Assembly (NCBI GenBank): GCA_025929805.1
Contig: JAICPP010000002.1
Location: 1-34,582, forward strand
DNA length: 34,582 nt
Direction: 5' to 3'
From: Gemmatimonadales bacterium
GTDB taxonomy: Bacteria; Gemmatimonadota; Gemmatimonadetes; Gemmatimonadales; GWC2-71-9
This document shows, one piece after another, positions 1-8,453 of the stretch. The notes beneath the pieces were generated by a model that was not told the origin of the DNA, searched no databases, and was given only the letters and a program-made list of their open reading frames with translations. The position numbers and the translations under genes are program-made. Position 1 is the first letter of the stretch. Each line of letters begins with the position of its first letter.

Positions 1-1
1 A

Positions 2-826
2 AGTATCCTCACACGCACCGCCGTCGTCGGGGTGGCGCTAGCCAGCTGCTGGGGTGCCTCCTCCCTCCCGGCACAAGCAGGGACGGAGCTCAAGGATTCG
101 CGGGCCTGGTCTCTTCAGGGTCTCAGAACCGGTTACTGCGTCCGCTTTCTGATCGATCCGAAGATGGGGTCGGGGATGCTCGAGGACGGCTTTCGGCTCG
201 TACGCGCCGACCGGGATAGCAGCCTTCATCCAGCGCTGCGTCAGACCATCCAACATCAGCCGGAATTTGCCGGATGGTCCCCCTCGAGCCTCTGCTTCTA
301 CTTCACCGAGGCAGTTCGAGTGGGTGAACGGCGCGTGGCCGAGAAGAATCGGCGTAAGTCGCTGATGATCGGAATATGGACCCTGGCAGCGCGGGGACAG
401 AACGCCGGTGCCCGACACGATCTTGCTGTTGACCTGTATGGAAACCAGGGAAGTCTGATCCGTGCTGCTCAGCAGTCGGGTGTCAGGTTGCGCGAGGCGC
501 AAACGTCAGTGGCGGATCGAGCGGACACCACGACCGACATCTACACTGTAAAGCTGCAGAAGGCTCTCCTGACATGGCGAGGTCGCCCGGCAGGAGACAG
601 TACCATGGTCGATCAGCCGATTCAGGAATCTTGGTCAGTTTCTGGTCTTCGCGGCCAAATGTGGAACGCAAGGCTCATCCGAACACCATCCTGGAGCCGC
701 CCGCTGGTTGGCTCTCTAACCGTGGAAGGGAAGGGGGACTTGGCGAAGGCGCTCAAGGCCTCGCCCATTCGCTTCGTGGGTCCGTTGTATATCGGTGGCG
801 GGGGAGAGCTGCACTTCTCTCGCTGA
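2..826 (+). CDS. Secreted protein of unknown function, 5' end outside the window
   Basis: The frame is open from the first bases of the window, so the true start lies upstream. A GTG at 32 is in frame, but the residues before it (SILTRTAVVGVALASCWG) continue a hydrophobic stretch that ends in an AQA-like signal peptidase site. The visible N-terminus is therefore most of a signal peptide and the protein is probably exported. The mature part is about 250 residues, with mixed polar composition and no membrane segment after the signal. It ends in a glycine-rich stretch (GGGGELHF) just before the TGA at 824-826. I recognise no family motif and assign no function. It is separated from the next gene by a long non-coding gap, so it is probably the last gene of its transcript. 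Confidence 0.6.
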   Translation, partial: SILTRTAVVGVALASCWGASSLPAQAGTELKDSRAWSLQGLRTGYCVRFLIDPKMGSGMLEDGFRLVRADRDSSLHPALRQTIQHQPEFAGWSPSSLCFYFTEAVRVGERRVAEKNRRKSLMIGIWTLAARGQNAGARHDLAVDLYGNQGSLIRAAQQSGVRLREAQTSVADRADTTTDIYTVKLQKALLTWRGRPAGDSTMVDQPIQESWSVSGLRGQMWNARLIRTPSWSRPLVGSLTVEGKGDLAKALKASPIRFVGPLYIGGGGELHFSR

Positions 827-1278
827 CCGCTTGCGGAGTTCGGTTCGTCAACGCTCCTTTTCCCATCTGAACATCTTCCAACAACTGCTCCCCGCCCCCG
901 TGGAGCTTTCCAGTCGTTTCCCGCCAGACCTGTCCACCTTTGCAACCCACAGGCAGGTCATAGACCTCCCCTTCACCCGAAATAGCCCAGGACCCAACGA
1001 CCCCATGTCGAAGATGTTCATAATTAGAGAGTCTGCATAATTAATTGGCCCGAGGCGACACTGTCATGATCCCCAGGTTTAACATCAACTCAATCAGGTA
1101 AATAATTGAGAATCAGTAAGTTCCAAGGGTAGCCGCGCTGGCTGGTGGAGGCAGACCTTAAGGTTTTTCTGAGGTTTTACACGCAAATAAGATATTAACT
1201 TCGCGGGCTTTTCCACATGTGGAAACTGCCTCTACAGGCCTGTCTCATCGGTCCCGAAGGGGCAGGTATCTTCCCCCC
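827..1278. other. Non-coding, partly AT-rich intergenic region
   Basis: There is no convincing gene in these 452 bases. The first 180 bases have ordinary G+C content. From about 1015 to 1210 the sequence becomes clearly AT-rich against a G+C-rich background. Visible elements are two direct copies of CATAATTA (1019-1026 and 1036-1043), the palindrome AATTAATT (1039-1046), and a CTCAAT/ATTGAG inverted repeat (1089-1094/1105-1110). Two AGGTTTT words lie 11 bp apart (1161-1167 and 1172-1178), and a 16-bp perfect palindrome lies at 1210-1225. The region most likely carries the promoter and regulatory sites of the amidohydrolase-glycolysis series. No single promoter can be fixed with confidence; TTTTTC (1164-1169) with TAAGAT (1188-1193) is one weak candidate pair. 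Confidence 0.55.
1210..1225. promoter_or_regulatory. 16-bp perfect palindrome, possible operator
   Basis: TTTCCACATGTGGAAA reads the same on both strands. It lies 54 bp upstream of the amidohydrolase ATG and just downstream of the AT-rich promoter-like stretch, which is a usual place for a dimeric repressor operator. Each half resembles a DnaA 9-mer (TTTTCCACA on the plus strand at 1209-1217), but there is no cluster of such boxes. The binding protein is unknown. Confidence 0.4.
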
Positions 1279-2847
1279 ATGATTCAGCCAATTCCCCGAA
1301 CCAGTGGACTCCTTCGGGCCAGGAGGGTCGTTACCATGACGGCCACTGACGCGGAGAGTGTTCTGTGGATCGACGGCACCATTCGGACGGTGGGACCGGC
1401 GGTGAAGGTCGAGAGGTCCGCACCCCCGGGCGTGCCTCGGTATGATCTACCTGACACGATGGTGACCCCAGGGTTTGTCGATGGCCACACCCATCTTGGC
1501 CTATGGGCCATGAACCGCCGTAGGGTAGAGCTGAGGGGAGTGCGTACGCGGGAGGAGGTGATAAGGCGGGTGGCTGCTGCGAGGGTGGTGCAGGGGTGGG
1601 TCATTGGCCAGGGCTGGGATGCGAACGGGTGGAACGATGCACCGGATCGCCATAGTCTCGATCGAATTCACTCTTCTCCCGTCTACCTCGACTCCCTGGA
1701 TGTGCATGCCGCATGGGTCAACAGCGCGGCACTCGCGGAGGCGGGCATCACCCGGGAGACCGCGGACCCGCCGGGCGGTCGAATTGTGCGCGATGGAAAC
1801 GGCGAGCCTACCGGTCTCCTTCTGGAGCGAGCCGTGGAGTTGGTGCTCCCCTACCTTCCCCAGCCGTCGGCCTTCACGCTGGATGAGGTGCTTCGCGAAG
1901 CCCAGTCTGAGGCGCACCGCGTGGGAATTACCGGTGTCCATGATGTGGAGTCGATGTCAATCCTCGAGGCGTTTCGGCGGCTCGAATCGTCGGACGAGCT
2001 ACGGCTCCGGGTGCTGTTTCAGCCACCAGTGTCGGCCCTGACACACTTGATCCGTCAGGGCCTCCGCAGCGGACAGGGTAGCGAGTGGCTGAGCCTGGGG
2101 GGAGTAAAGATGTTTCTCGATGGAAGTCTAGGCAGCCGCACTGCCTGGATGCTCGAACCGTATGCGGGCACCCGTGATCGCGGGATGCCCATTACGCCGC
2201 TCGGGGTAGCGCAGGACGCCATGAACACAGCGGCAGCCGCCGGCTGGGCTACCACGGTCCATGCGATAGGGGACGCCGCAGTACGTCAGGCGCTCGACTT
2301 GGTGAGCCGGCTTCCCCGTGTGGCATTACCCCATCGCATCGAACACTTCCAGTGCGTCCATCCTGACGATCTTCGGCGGGGAGCTCAGGCCGGCCTGGTC
2401 CTCTCGATGCAGCCGCCGCATCTCCTCACCGACATCCCGCTGGTTGAGCGTCATTGGGGAGAGCGAGGCTGGGGTGCCTATGCATTCAGGTCTCTCCTTC
2501 AATCCGGTGCCAGTCTGGTTTTCGGCAGCGACGTGCCCGTGGCTTCCATAGATCCTCGAGAGGGGGTGTATTCGGCACTGGAACGGACGACTGGAGATGG
2601 CGCGCCACCCAACGGGTGGCATCCGGGCGAAAAGCTCAATTTCAGGGAAACGGTCCATGCTTATACAGTGGCGCCCGCCCATGCGGCTGGTGCCTGCGCC
2701 CGACGTGGGAAAGTGGCCCCCGGCTATGCTGCCGACCTGGTTGCCTGGTCGGTCGATCCCGCAATCGAGCATGGTGACGGACGCGCGTTTCGCGAGGGCC
2801 GTGCGCTGTTGACTGTTGTCGGAGGAGAAGTCGTGATGCGGGCATGA
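1279..2847 (+). CDS. YtcJ-like metal-dependent amidohydrolase
   Basis: This 522-residue protein belongs to the Amidohydro_3/YtcJ branch of the amidohydrolase superfamily. These are TIM-barrel enzymes that hydrolyse amide or related bonds with a metal-activated water. The usual landmarks are present in order: an N-terminal strand region (LLRARRVVTM), the HxH metal pair in GFVDGHTHLG, a lysine in GGVKMFLDGSLGSR, histidines in TTVHAIGDAA and RIEHFQCVHP, and the late aspartate in FGSDVPVASIDP. The C-terminus (GYAADLVAWSVDP) completes the composite beta-sandwich. The ATG at 1279 is chosen because it directly precedes the family N-terminus. An in-frame GTG at 1219 overlaps the palindrome and is unlikely. 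The substrate cannot be told from sequence. Pyruvate kinase follows after 22 bp on the same strand. Confidence 0.88.
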   Translation: MIQPIPRTSGLLRARRVVTMTATDAESVLWIDGTIRTVGPAVKVERSAPPGVPRYDLPDTMVTPGFVDGHTHLGLWAMNRRRVELRGVRTREEVIRRVAAARVVQGWVIGQGWDANGWNDAPDRHSLDRIHSSPVYLDSLDVHAAWVNSAALAEAGITRETADPPGGRIVRDGNGEPTGLLLERAVELVLPYLPQPSAFTLDEVLREAQSEAHRVGITGVHDVESMSILEAFRRLESSDELRLRVLFQPPVSALTHLIRQGLRSGQGSEWLSLGGVKMFLDGSLGSRTAWMLEPYAGTRDRGMPITPLGVAQDAMNTAAAAGWATTVHAIGDAAVRQALDLVSRLPRVALPHRIEHFQCVHPDDLRRGAQAGLVLSMQPPHLLTDIPLVERHWGERGWGAYAFRSLLQSGASLVFGSDVPVASIDPREGVYSALERTTGDGAPPNGWHPGEKLNFRETVHAYTVAPAHAAGACARRGKVAPGYAADLVAWSVDPAIEHGDGRAFREGRALLTVVGGEVVMRA

Positions 2848-2869
2848 CCCATCTCAATTAGACTCCTGC

Positions 2870-4333
2870 ATGCCTCGCGTTTCTATCCGGCGTACCAAAA
2901 TTGTTGCGACGCTCGGCCCCGCGTGGGATAATCCTCCCCAGATGACTGCCCTGCTCGATGCTGGTGTCAACGTGGTGCGCATCAATGCGTCCCACGGTAC
3001 TCCCGAAGTTCGGGCTCGTTGGATTCATCAGCTTCGAACTGTGTTCGAGGGAAGACGAGAGGCAGCGGCGGTGTTGCTGGATCTCCAGGGTCCTCGCATT
3101 CGCATCGGGAATCTGCCGGAGCCCATCAGGCTCGAGCCGGGACAGCACGTGGTCTTTGCGCCCGAGCTGTCCGCTCAACCGGGCGAGATACCGACCACCT
3201 ATGACGATCTGGCCAAGGACGTTCGGCTGGGCGCCCGCATCCTGCTGGATGACGGGCTGATAGCGCTGGAGGTGAGAGGGATCCTGGAGGAGAGGGTTCA
3301 AGCGGTGGTCCACTACGGTGGTGAGCTCAAGGCTCATAAGGGGATGAATCTGCCGGGCATCGAGGTGAGTGCACCCGCGCTCACTGACAAGGACAAGGAT
3401 GATGTCAAACAGACCGGATCGCTCGGCGTGGACTACATCGCCCTTTCCTTCGTTCGGCGGCCGGAAGATCTCGAGCAGCTCAGGGCGCTGGTGCCCCGAG
3501 GTGTGAAGCTGGTAGCCAAGATCGAGAAAGACACTGCCATCAAGAATCTCTGCGGCATCCTGGACGCCTCGGACGCCATCATGGTCGCCCGGGGCGATCT
3601 CGGCGTGGAGCTACCCTTCGAGGAAGTGCCGCTCATTCAGAAGCAGATCATCCGGGAGGCCAGTCTGCACGGAAAGCCGGTTATTACCGCCACCCAGATG
3701 CTCGAATCGATGGTGCACGCGCCGCGGCCGACCCGGGCCGAAACGTCAGACGTCGCGAACGCAATCCTCGATGGAACCGACGCGGTGATGTTGTCGGCCG
3801 AGACCGCCGTGGGTGAGTACCCACTGGAAGCGGTGCAGGCGATGGACCGGATCGCCCGGGAGATGGAAAGCCAGCGCCAGACCCGGGGCGTGACCATCGA
3901 CGCGGCGCTCGGTCGTCGTTCCGCTGAACAAGGAGCGCTCCGGCACCATCAGTCGCCACCGGGAGGGCCCATCAGAACGGAGGACGCCATCGCGGTGGCG
4001 GTCTGTGCCGCGGCCGAGATGCTCTCCGCACCGTTGATCGTGTGCTTTACCAGCAGCGGTTTCACCGCTCGTAAGGTGGCCACCTGCCGCCCGACGGTGC
4101 CGGTCTTTGCTTGTACTCCGGAGCCGGAAACCTTCCGCCAACTGTCGCTGGTGTGGGGCGTCACCCCCGCGCTGACAGAGCACTCCACCAACTACGACAC
4201 GATGCTCGCCGGGGCTCGCCAACAGATTTTGGAACGCAAGCTGGCGCAGCCGGGAGAGCGTCTGGTGGTAACGGCGGGCGTACCGTTCGACATGGCCGGC
4301 ACTACCAACCTCCTGAAGGTCGAAGCAGTTTAG
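2870..4333 (+). CDS. pyk: Pyruvate kinase
   Basis: This cytoplasmic enzyme makes pyruvate and ATP from phosphoenolpyruvate and ADP, the last step of glycolysis. At 487 residues it has normal family length. Signatures in order are the N-terminal RRTKIVATLGPA, a substrate-binding loop (RINASHG, where many homologues have RLNFSHG), DLQGPRIRIG, the B domain, YIALSFVRRPEDL, the catalytic KIEK block with MVARGDLGVELPFEEVP, and the strongly conserved PTRAETSDVANAILDGTDAVMLSAETA. The C-terminal third (from about residue 370) is the allosteric domain. The region between about 340 and 370 is longer and more charged than usual. The TAG stop overlaps the ribosome-binding region of the next gene (TTTAGGAAATG), so the two are probably co-transcribed and coupled. 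Confidence 0.97.
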   Translation: MPRVSIRRTKIVATLGPAWDNPPQMTALLDAGVNVVRINASHGTPEVRARWIHQLRTVFEGRREAAAVLLDLQGPRIRIGNLPEPIRLEPGQHVVFAPELSAQPGEIPTTYDDLAKDVRLGARILLDDGLIALEVRGILEERVQAVVHYGGELKAHKGMNLPGIEVSAPALTDKDKDDVKQTGSLGVDYIALSFVRRPEDLEQLRALVPRGVKLVAKIEKDTAIKNLCGILDASDAIMVARGDLGVELPFEEVPLIQKQIIREASLHGKPVITATQMLESMVHAPRPTRAETSDVANAILDGTDAVMLSAETAVGEYPLEAVQAMDRIAREMESQRQTRGVTIDAALGRRSAEQGALRHHQSPPGGPIRTEDAIAVAVCAAAEMLSAPLIVCFTSSGFTARKVATCRPTVPVFACTPEPETFRQLSLVWGVTPALTEHSTNYDTMLAGARQQILERKLAQPGERLVVTAGVPFDMAGTTNLLKVEAV

Positions 4334-4336
4334 GAA

Positions 4337-5113
4337 ATGCGCCTCACGTTTCTGGGCACGGGCACCTCGTTCGGCGTGCCCCAGATCGGGTGTGACTGCG
4401 CAGTGTGTCGCTCGAACGATCCCCGGGACAAGCGCACCCGCTCCGGGGCGGTGCTGGAAGTCGGGGGCGCGACCATTCTCATCGATACTCCGCCCGAGCT
4501 TCGCTTGCAGCTCATCTCAGCCGGATTTTCCCGTATCGATGCCGTGGTATACACCCACGAGCATGCGGATCACATCAATGGCATTGACGATCTCCGGGTG
4601 TTTTCGATGCGCGAGCGGAAGCCGCTGCCGCTGTACGGGCCAGCCGAGACCCTCGACCGGCTCCGTGCTTCCTTTAATTACATCTTCGATGAGTCGGTTC
4701 ACCCCTACGAGGGAACCTCCAAGCCTCGTCTCACCCTCCACCGGACCGAGCCCGATCGGGTGATCCGGATCGCGGGCATCGAGGTCCTTCCTCTGGCCTT
4801 TCAGCACGGCCATCTCCGTGTATTCGGTTATCGCTTTGGCAGTCTGGCCTATCTCACCGACATCAAGGAAATCCCTCGGGAAGAGCGGGACCGGTTGCAA
4901 GGACTGGACGTTCTGGTCCTGAATGCTCTCTGGTGGCGTCCCCATCCCACCCATCTGAGCATTTCCGAAGCCATTCGGACCGCACAGGACCTGGGTGCCC
5001 GTCGCACGTATCTAACCCACCTGACCCATGAAACCGGTCATGCCGAGCTGGAGACCCAGCTTCCGGCTGGCGTGTTCCCGGCTTATGACGGACTGACGGT
5101 GGAGGTAGCGTGA
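4337..5113 (+). CDS. PhnP-like MBL-fold metallohydrolase
   Basis: This 258-residue metallo-beta-lactamase-fold hydrolase begins with the PhnP-type pattern FLGTGTSFGVPQIGCDCAVC. Next comes the metal motif THEHADHINGIDDLR (HxHxDH) at about residues 73-87. Later metal ligands are probably in AFQHGHLRVFGYR, AYLTDIKEIP and LTHLTHETGH. Members of this group act as phosphodiesterases, for example on cyclic phosphates in phosphonate breakdown. No phosphonate genes are nearby, so the substrate here is open. The paired cysteines near residues 19-24 resemble the extra structural zinc site of PhnP. The gene begins 3 bp after pyruvate kinase and its TGA overlaps the GTG of pgi, so it is inside the glycolytic operon. 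Confidence 0.85.
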   Translation: MRLTFLGTGTSFGVPQIGCDCAVCRSNDPRDKRTRSGAVLEVGGATILIDTPPELRLQLISAGFSRIDAVVYTHEHADHINGIDDLRVFSMRERKPLPLYGPAETLDRLRASFNYIFDESVHPYEGTSKPRLTLHRTEPDRVIRIAGIEVLPLAFQHGHLRVFGYRFGSLAYLTDIKEIPREERDRLQGLDVLVLNALWWRPHPTHLSISEAIRTAQDLGARRTYLTHLTHETGHAELETQLPAGVFPAYDGLTVEVA

Positions 5114-6501
5114 TCAAACTCCTTTACGGAAGAATGTTTCGGGACGGTTTGGATCAGGAGCACGGGCTGGCGCGAGATCGAGTTCAGGAGTTGGCCCGCC
5201 GCTTTGCCGACGTGCAGGACGAAGTCCGCAGGCGTCGAGCCGCCGGTGAGTACGGGTTCTACAAGCTGGTGGATCAAGGACCGACGGTGAACGCGATTCG
5301 CACCTTTGCCGATGGACTGGGGCAAGCCCACGATCATATTCTCGTTCTTGGTATCGGAGGGTCGGCACTGGGGACCAAGGCACTGTTGAATGCGCTCCGC
5401 CCTCCGGCATGGAATGAACTGGACGATGAGCGGCGAGACTTCTTTCCCCGCCTGACAGTGCTGGAAAACGTCGACCCGACCTCGGTGAAGGCCGCGCTCG
5501 ATCGAATCGACCCCCGCCGCGTGCTGGTCAATGTCATCAGTAAATCGGGCGGAACAGCCGAGACGATGGCTCAGTACCTGGTAGTGCGTGGCTGGCTGGA
5601 GCAGGCACTCGGGGCGGCTGCATATCGTCACCTCGTCTTTACCACCGACCCCACCCGGGGGGCGCTGCGAGAACTGGCACAGCGGGACCGGATAGCAACC
5701 CTGGATGTTCCGCCGGAGGTCGGAGGCAGGTTCAGCGTACTGTCTCCTGTCGGGCTGCTCCCCGCTGCCCTGGTGGGCATAGATATCGAGGGCCTGCTGG
5801 ACGGAGCCAGACGCGCCCTGGAGCGGGCGGAGATCGACGACCTGCTGCAGAATCCACCTGCTCTGTACGCGGCACTCCACTGGGAGGCCGACACCAGCCA
5901 GCGGGCCCGGATCCATGTGCTGATGCCTTACACCGACCGCCTGCGGGAGCTGGCGGAATGGTATCGGCAGCTCTGGGCAGAGAGCCTGGGGAAACGGGTC
6001 AACCGCGCGGGACACCAGGTCCATTCCGGGCCAACCCCAGTGGCCGCCGTGGGAGCCACCGATCAGCACAGTCAGGTCCAGCTATTCATGGAGGGGCCGT
6101 TCGATAAAGTGATCACCTTCTTGACGGTTGAGAGTCTCGGAGTCGACGTGGAGATCCCTCGGCCCTCGTCGGGCTCGGAGCTGCCTGCTGAACTGGCATA
6201 CTTGCCGGGGCACACCTTGGGCGAGCTGCTCCAGGCGGAGTGCGAGGCCACCTCGACAGCGCTGGCCCAAATGGGAAGAATGAACTGCACTCTTCGCTTG
6301 CCGGATCTCACCGCTGCCACAATTGGCGAGGCCATCATGTTCTTTCAACTGGCCACCGGCTACGCAGGAGTCTGGTACGGCATCGATCCGTTCGATCAAC
6401 CCGGCGTCGAACTGGGGAAGCGGCTTACCTACGCGGCAATGGGTCGAGCCGGATACGAGCCCATGGACAGCCACCCCAGCTCGGCCACGGACGAAGCCTG
6501 A
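5110..6501 (+). CDS. pgi: Glucose-6-phosphate isomerase
   Basis: This enzyme interconverts glucose 6-phosphate and fructose 6-phosphate in glycolysis and gluconeogenesis. At 463 residues it belongs to the shorter bacterial class. Recognisable parts are the N-terminal LVLGIGGSALGTKALL (phosphate site), NVISKSGGTAETM, GGRFSVLSPVGLLPAAL, and the signature GATDQHSQVQLFMEGP near residue 317. Two catalytic-region blocks are present, WAESLGKRVNR and a late FFQLATGYAGVWYGIDPFDQPGVE with GKRLTY. It starts at GTG 5110, which overlaps the previous stop as GTGA. A strong GGAGGT at 5101-5106 supports this start. Co-location with pyk and the aldolase supports a glycolytic role. Confidence 0.96.
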   Translation: MIKLLYGRMFRDGLDQEHGLARDRVQELARRFADVQDEVRRRRAAGEYGFYKLVDQGPTVNAIRTFADGLGQAHDHILVLGIGGSALGTKALLNALRPPAWNELDDERRDFFPRLTVLENVDPTSVKAALDRIDPRRVLVNVISKSGGTAETMAQYLVVRGWLEQALGAAAYRHLVFTTDPTRGALRELAQRDRIATLDVPPEVGGRFSVLSPVGLLPAALVGIDIEGLLDGARRALERAEIDDLLQNPPALYAALHWEADTSQRARIHVLMPYTDRLRELAEWYRQLWAESLGKRVNRAGHQVHSGPTPVAAVGATDQHSQVQLFMEGPFDKVITFLTVESLGVDVEIPRPSSGSELPAELAYLPGHTLGELLQAECEATSTALAQMGRMNCTLRLPDLTAATIGEAIMFFQLATGYAGVWYGIDPFDQPGVELGKRLTYAAMGRAGYEPMDSHPSSATDEA

Positions 6502-6593
6502 TGTCAGGGACGGTCACAACTCGTTGCGGCCCTTCATTTCCCGGCCTACCTTTGGAAGCCTTATGAACACTGCTTTGAAGAGGATAGACGGGC

Positions 6594-8009
6594 ATGGCTG
6601 ATGTTATGCAGCGGGTGCTCGAAGCATATCAGGGAGCCGTGACACTGGTACCGGGCGGGGTCAAGATTCGCGACCAAGCCCAGCTCCGATCCCCGGCCAC
6701 GGATCGGATAGCCTGGCAAGCGGTCTTCGGCAGCGGAGAGGAACGCGAGGCGGCCCGCTGGCTGCTCTGGGAGCTGGGCCAGGTCGTTGGTGCCCGACCC
6801 GCCTCCATCAATGACTTGTACCTGGCGCGTGGTCGGGGTGAATGCGGGGGTTTCACCGTGCCCGCCATCAACGTGCGGATGCTGGCGTACGACACCGCCC
6901 GGGCCGTGTTTCGCGCGGCGCGAGCGGGTAAGGCCGGAGCCATCATTCTCGAGATCGCCCGCTCCGAGATCGCCTACACGGAGCAGCGGCCTGCGGAATA
7001 CGTGTCCGTGATGATCGCAGCCGCTCTCCGGGAGGGCTACGCGTTGCCCCTCTTCATCCAGGGCGACCACTGCCAGGTGAACCACAAGAAGTATCAAGCT
7101 GACCCTGAGGGGGAGGTCGGCGAGGTGAAGAAGCTGATCGCCGAAGAGGTGGGTGCCGGGTTCTACAACATCGACGTGGATACCTCGACGCTGGTCGATC
7201 TGTCCAAGACATCCCTGGCGGAGCAGCAGCGCCTGAACTACGAGCGCGCCGCCGAGATCACCGGGTTCATTCGGCAGCATGAGCCGCAGGGCGTCACCGT
7301 TTCAGTTGGCGCGGAAATTGGCGAAGTCGGAATGAAGAACAGCACGGTGGAGGAGCTCCATGCCTTCATGCAGGGATACAACCGCACGCTGGCCGCACTG
7401 GGAAATCAGGTAGGCATCAGCAAGATCTCGGTCCAAACCGGGACCTCTCACGGCGGCGTGGTGCTGCCCGATGGCACGATCGCCGACGTAAAGCTGGATC
7501 TCCAGGCGTTGGCGGCTTTGTCCAGGGTGGCCCGGGAGGAATATGGGCTTGCCGGCGCGGTGCAACACGGCGCCAGCACGCTTCCATCCAACGCCTTCGG
7601 TAATTTTCCGCGGATCGAGACGGCCGAGATTCATCTGGCGACGAACTTCCAGAATATCGTCTTCGATCATCCTCTACTGCCGGGGGACTTGCGGGAACGG
7701 ATGCGGAGCTGGCTGGACGAAAATGCTGCAAGCGAGCGGAAGAGCGGCGACACCAACGAGCAGTTCTACTACAAGGCTCGCAAGAAGGCCATCGGCCCAT
7801 TCAAGCGGGATCTCTGGTCGCTCCCGGAAGACATCCGCGGAGCCATCGCGGCCGATCTGGAGAAGACTTTCTCGTTCCTCTTCGAGCAACTGAACGTCAA
7901 CGGGACCCAGGATCAGGTGAACCGGTTCATTCATGCTCCCATCCAGCACCACGCCGCGCTCAAGCCGGTGCTAGTCGCGGCCGCTGACGACCCCGACGCC
8001 GGGGAATAG
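6594..8009 (+). CDS. Class II fructose-bisphosphate aldolase
   Basis: This 471-residue zinc-dependent aldolase splits fructose 1,6-bisphosphate into two triose phosphates or runs the reverse reaction. The metal and catalytic motifs are FIQGDHCQVNHKKYQ (catalytic Asp, zinc His), GAEIGEVG (zinc Glu), TSHGGVVLPDG (zinc His) and AVQHGASTLP (phosphate loop region). It is longer than typical class II enzymes (about 300-360 residues), with a roughly 85-residue N-terminal extension before GECGGFTVPAINVRML and a long C-terminal helical part. This resembles the long COG0191 type; a related tagatose- or other sugar-phosphate aldolase is possible. The ATG at 6594 has a GAAGAGGAT purine stretch upstream. 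The 92-bp gap after pgi may hold its own promoter, but I cannot fix one. Confidence 0.9.
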   Translation: MADVMQRVLEAYQGAVTLVPGGVKIRDQAQLRSPATDRIAWQAVFGSGEEREAARWLLWELGQVVGARPASINDLYLARGRGECGGFTVPAINVRMLAYDTARAVFRAARAGKAGAIILEIARSEIAYTEQRPAEYVSVMIAAALREGYALPLFIQGDHCQVNHKKYQADPEGEVGEVKKLIAEEVGAGFYNIDVDTSTLVDLSKTSLAEQQRLNYERAAEITGFIRQHEPQGVTVSVGAEIGEVGMKNSTVEELHAFMQGYNRTLAALGNQVGISKISVQTGTSHGGVVLPDGTIADVKLDLQALAALSRVAREEYGLAGAVQHGASTLPSNAFGNFPRIETAEIHLATNFQNIVFDHPLLPGDLRERMRSWLDENAASERKSGDTNEQFYYKARKKAIGPFKRDLWSLPEDIRGAIAADLEKTFSFLFEQLNVNGTQDQVNRFIHAPIQHHAALKPVLVAAADDPDAGE

Positions 8010-8017
8010 GAGGATTG

Positions 8018-8413
8018 ATGCGACGGAAACAGCGGAGAGAAGTGATATACGTCGAGCGGGGGGACACATCGGCTAAGTGGCTTTTTTGGGGTGCGCTGAT
8101 CGGGGCAGGCGTGGCGCTGCTCTACGCTCCCAGCAGCGGCGAAGAGACCCGCCGCAATCTCCAGCGGAGGCTATGGAAGTTCAGGGCGATGACCGAAGAG
8201 AAGCTGGACGAGATCACCCAGCAGTTCGGCGGAGCGAAGGACTCTCTGCAGGATATGCTGGAGGACGAGGAAGATGAGATCGAGGCTGACGAGTCCCCCG
8301 GCGTCTATGGCCGGAGCACCAAGCCGTCGCCCCGGGAGGAGCTGGAGCGCCGGTTGGCGGAAGCTCGCGCCCGCCGCCGGTCACCCGCTGATCTCGAGGA
8401 GCCGCTCGCCTGA
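8018..8413 (+). CDS. YtxH-domain membrane-anchored protein
   Basis: This small 131-residue protein has one predicted membrane segment (WLFWGALIGAGVALLYAPSSG, about residues 22-42) followed by a charged, helical, acidic tail. The hydrophobic segment ending in APxSGxExR is the hallmark of YtxH-type proteins, which are commonly stress-associated; their molecular role is not settled. The ATG at 8018 is preferred over the adjacent TTG at 8015, because AGGAGG at 8008-8013 is positioned for it. The stop lies inside a perfect hairpin and overlaps the proposed CTG start of the next gene. Confidence 0.8.
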   Translation: MRRKQRREVIYVERGDTSAKWLFWGALIGAGVALLYAPSSGEETRRNLQRRLWKFRAMTEEKLDEITQQFGGAKDSLQDMLEDEEDEIEADESPGVYGRSTKPSPREELERRLAEARARRRSPADLEEPLA

Positions 8414-8453
8414 GCGGCTCCGGGCCCGGCGGGTGGCACCGCTCGCCCGCCGG
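8399..8453 (+). promoter_or_regulatory. Two consecutive perfect stem-loops at the ytxH/BrkB junction
   Basis: The first stem pairs GAGCCGCTC (8399-8407) with GAGCGGCTC (8412-8420), 9 bp with a 4-nt loop. The second pairs CCGGCGGG (8426-8433) with CCCGCCGG (8446-8453). No T-run follows, so a classical terminator is unlikely. The first loop holds the ytxH stop and the proposed CTG start of the downstream gene, which suggests control of translation. Confidence 0.55.

Noticed and set aside
827..1040. Small coding gene after the first protein
   Set aside because: Open frames here have no family pattern, no ribosome site and unusual composition for the genome.
1209..1226. Possible origin of replication with DnaA boxes
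   Set aside because: The two inverted DnaA-like 9-mers are just the halves of one palindrome. I find no further cluster of boxes, and no dnaA, dnaN or gidA genes nearby.
8399..8453. Intrinsic terminator after ytxH
   Set aside because: Both stems are strong, but no T-run follows either and the next coding frame runs through them.
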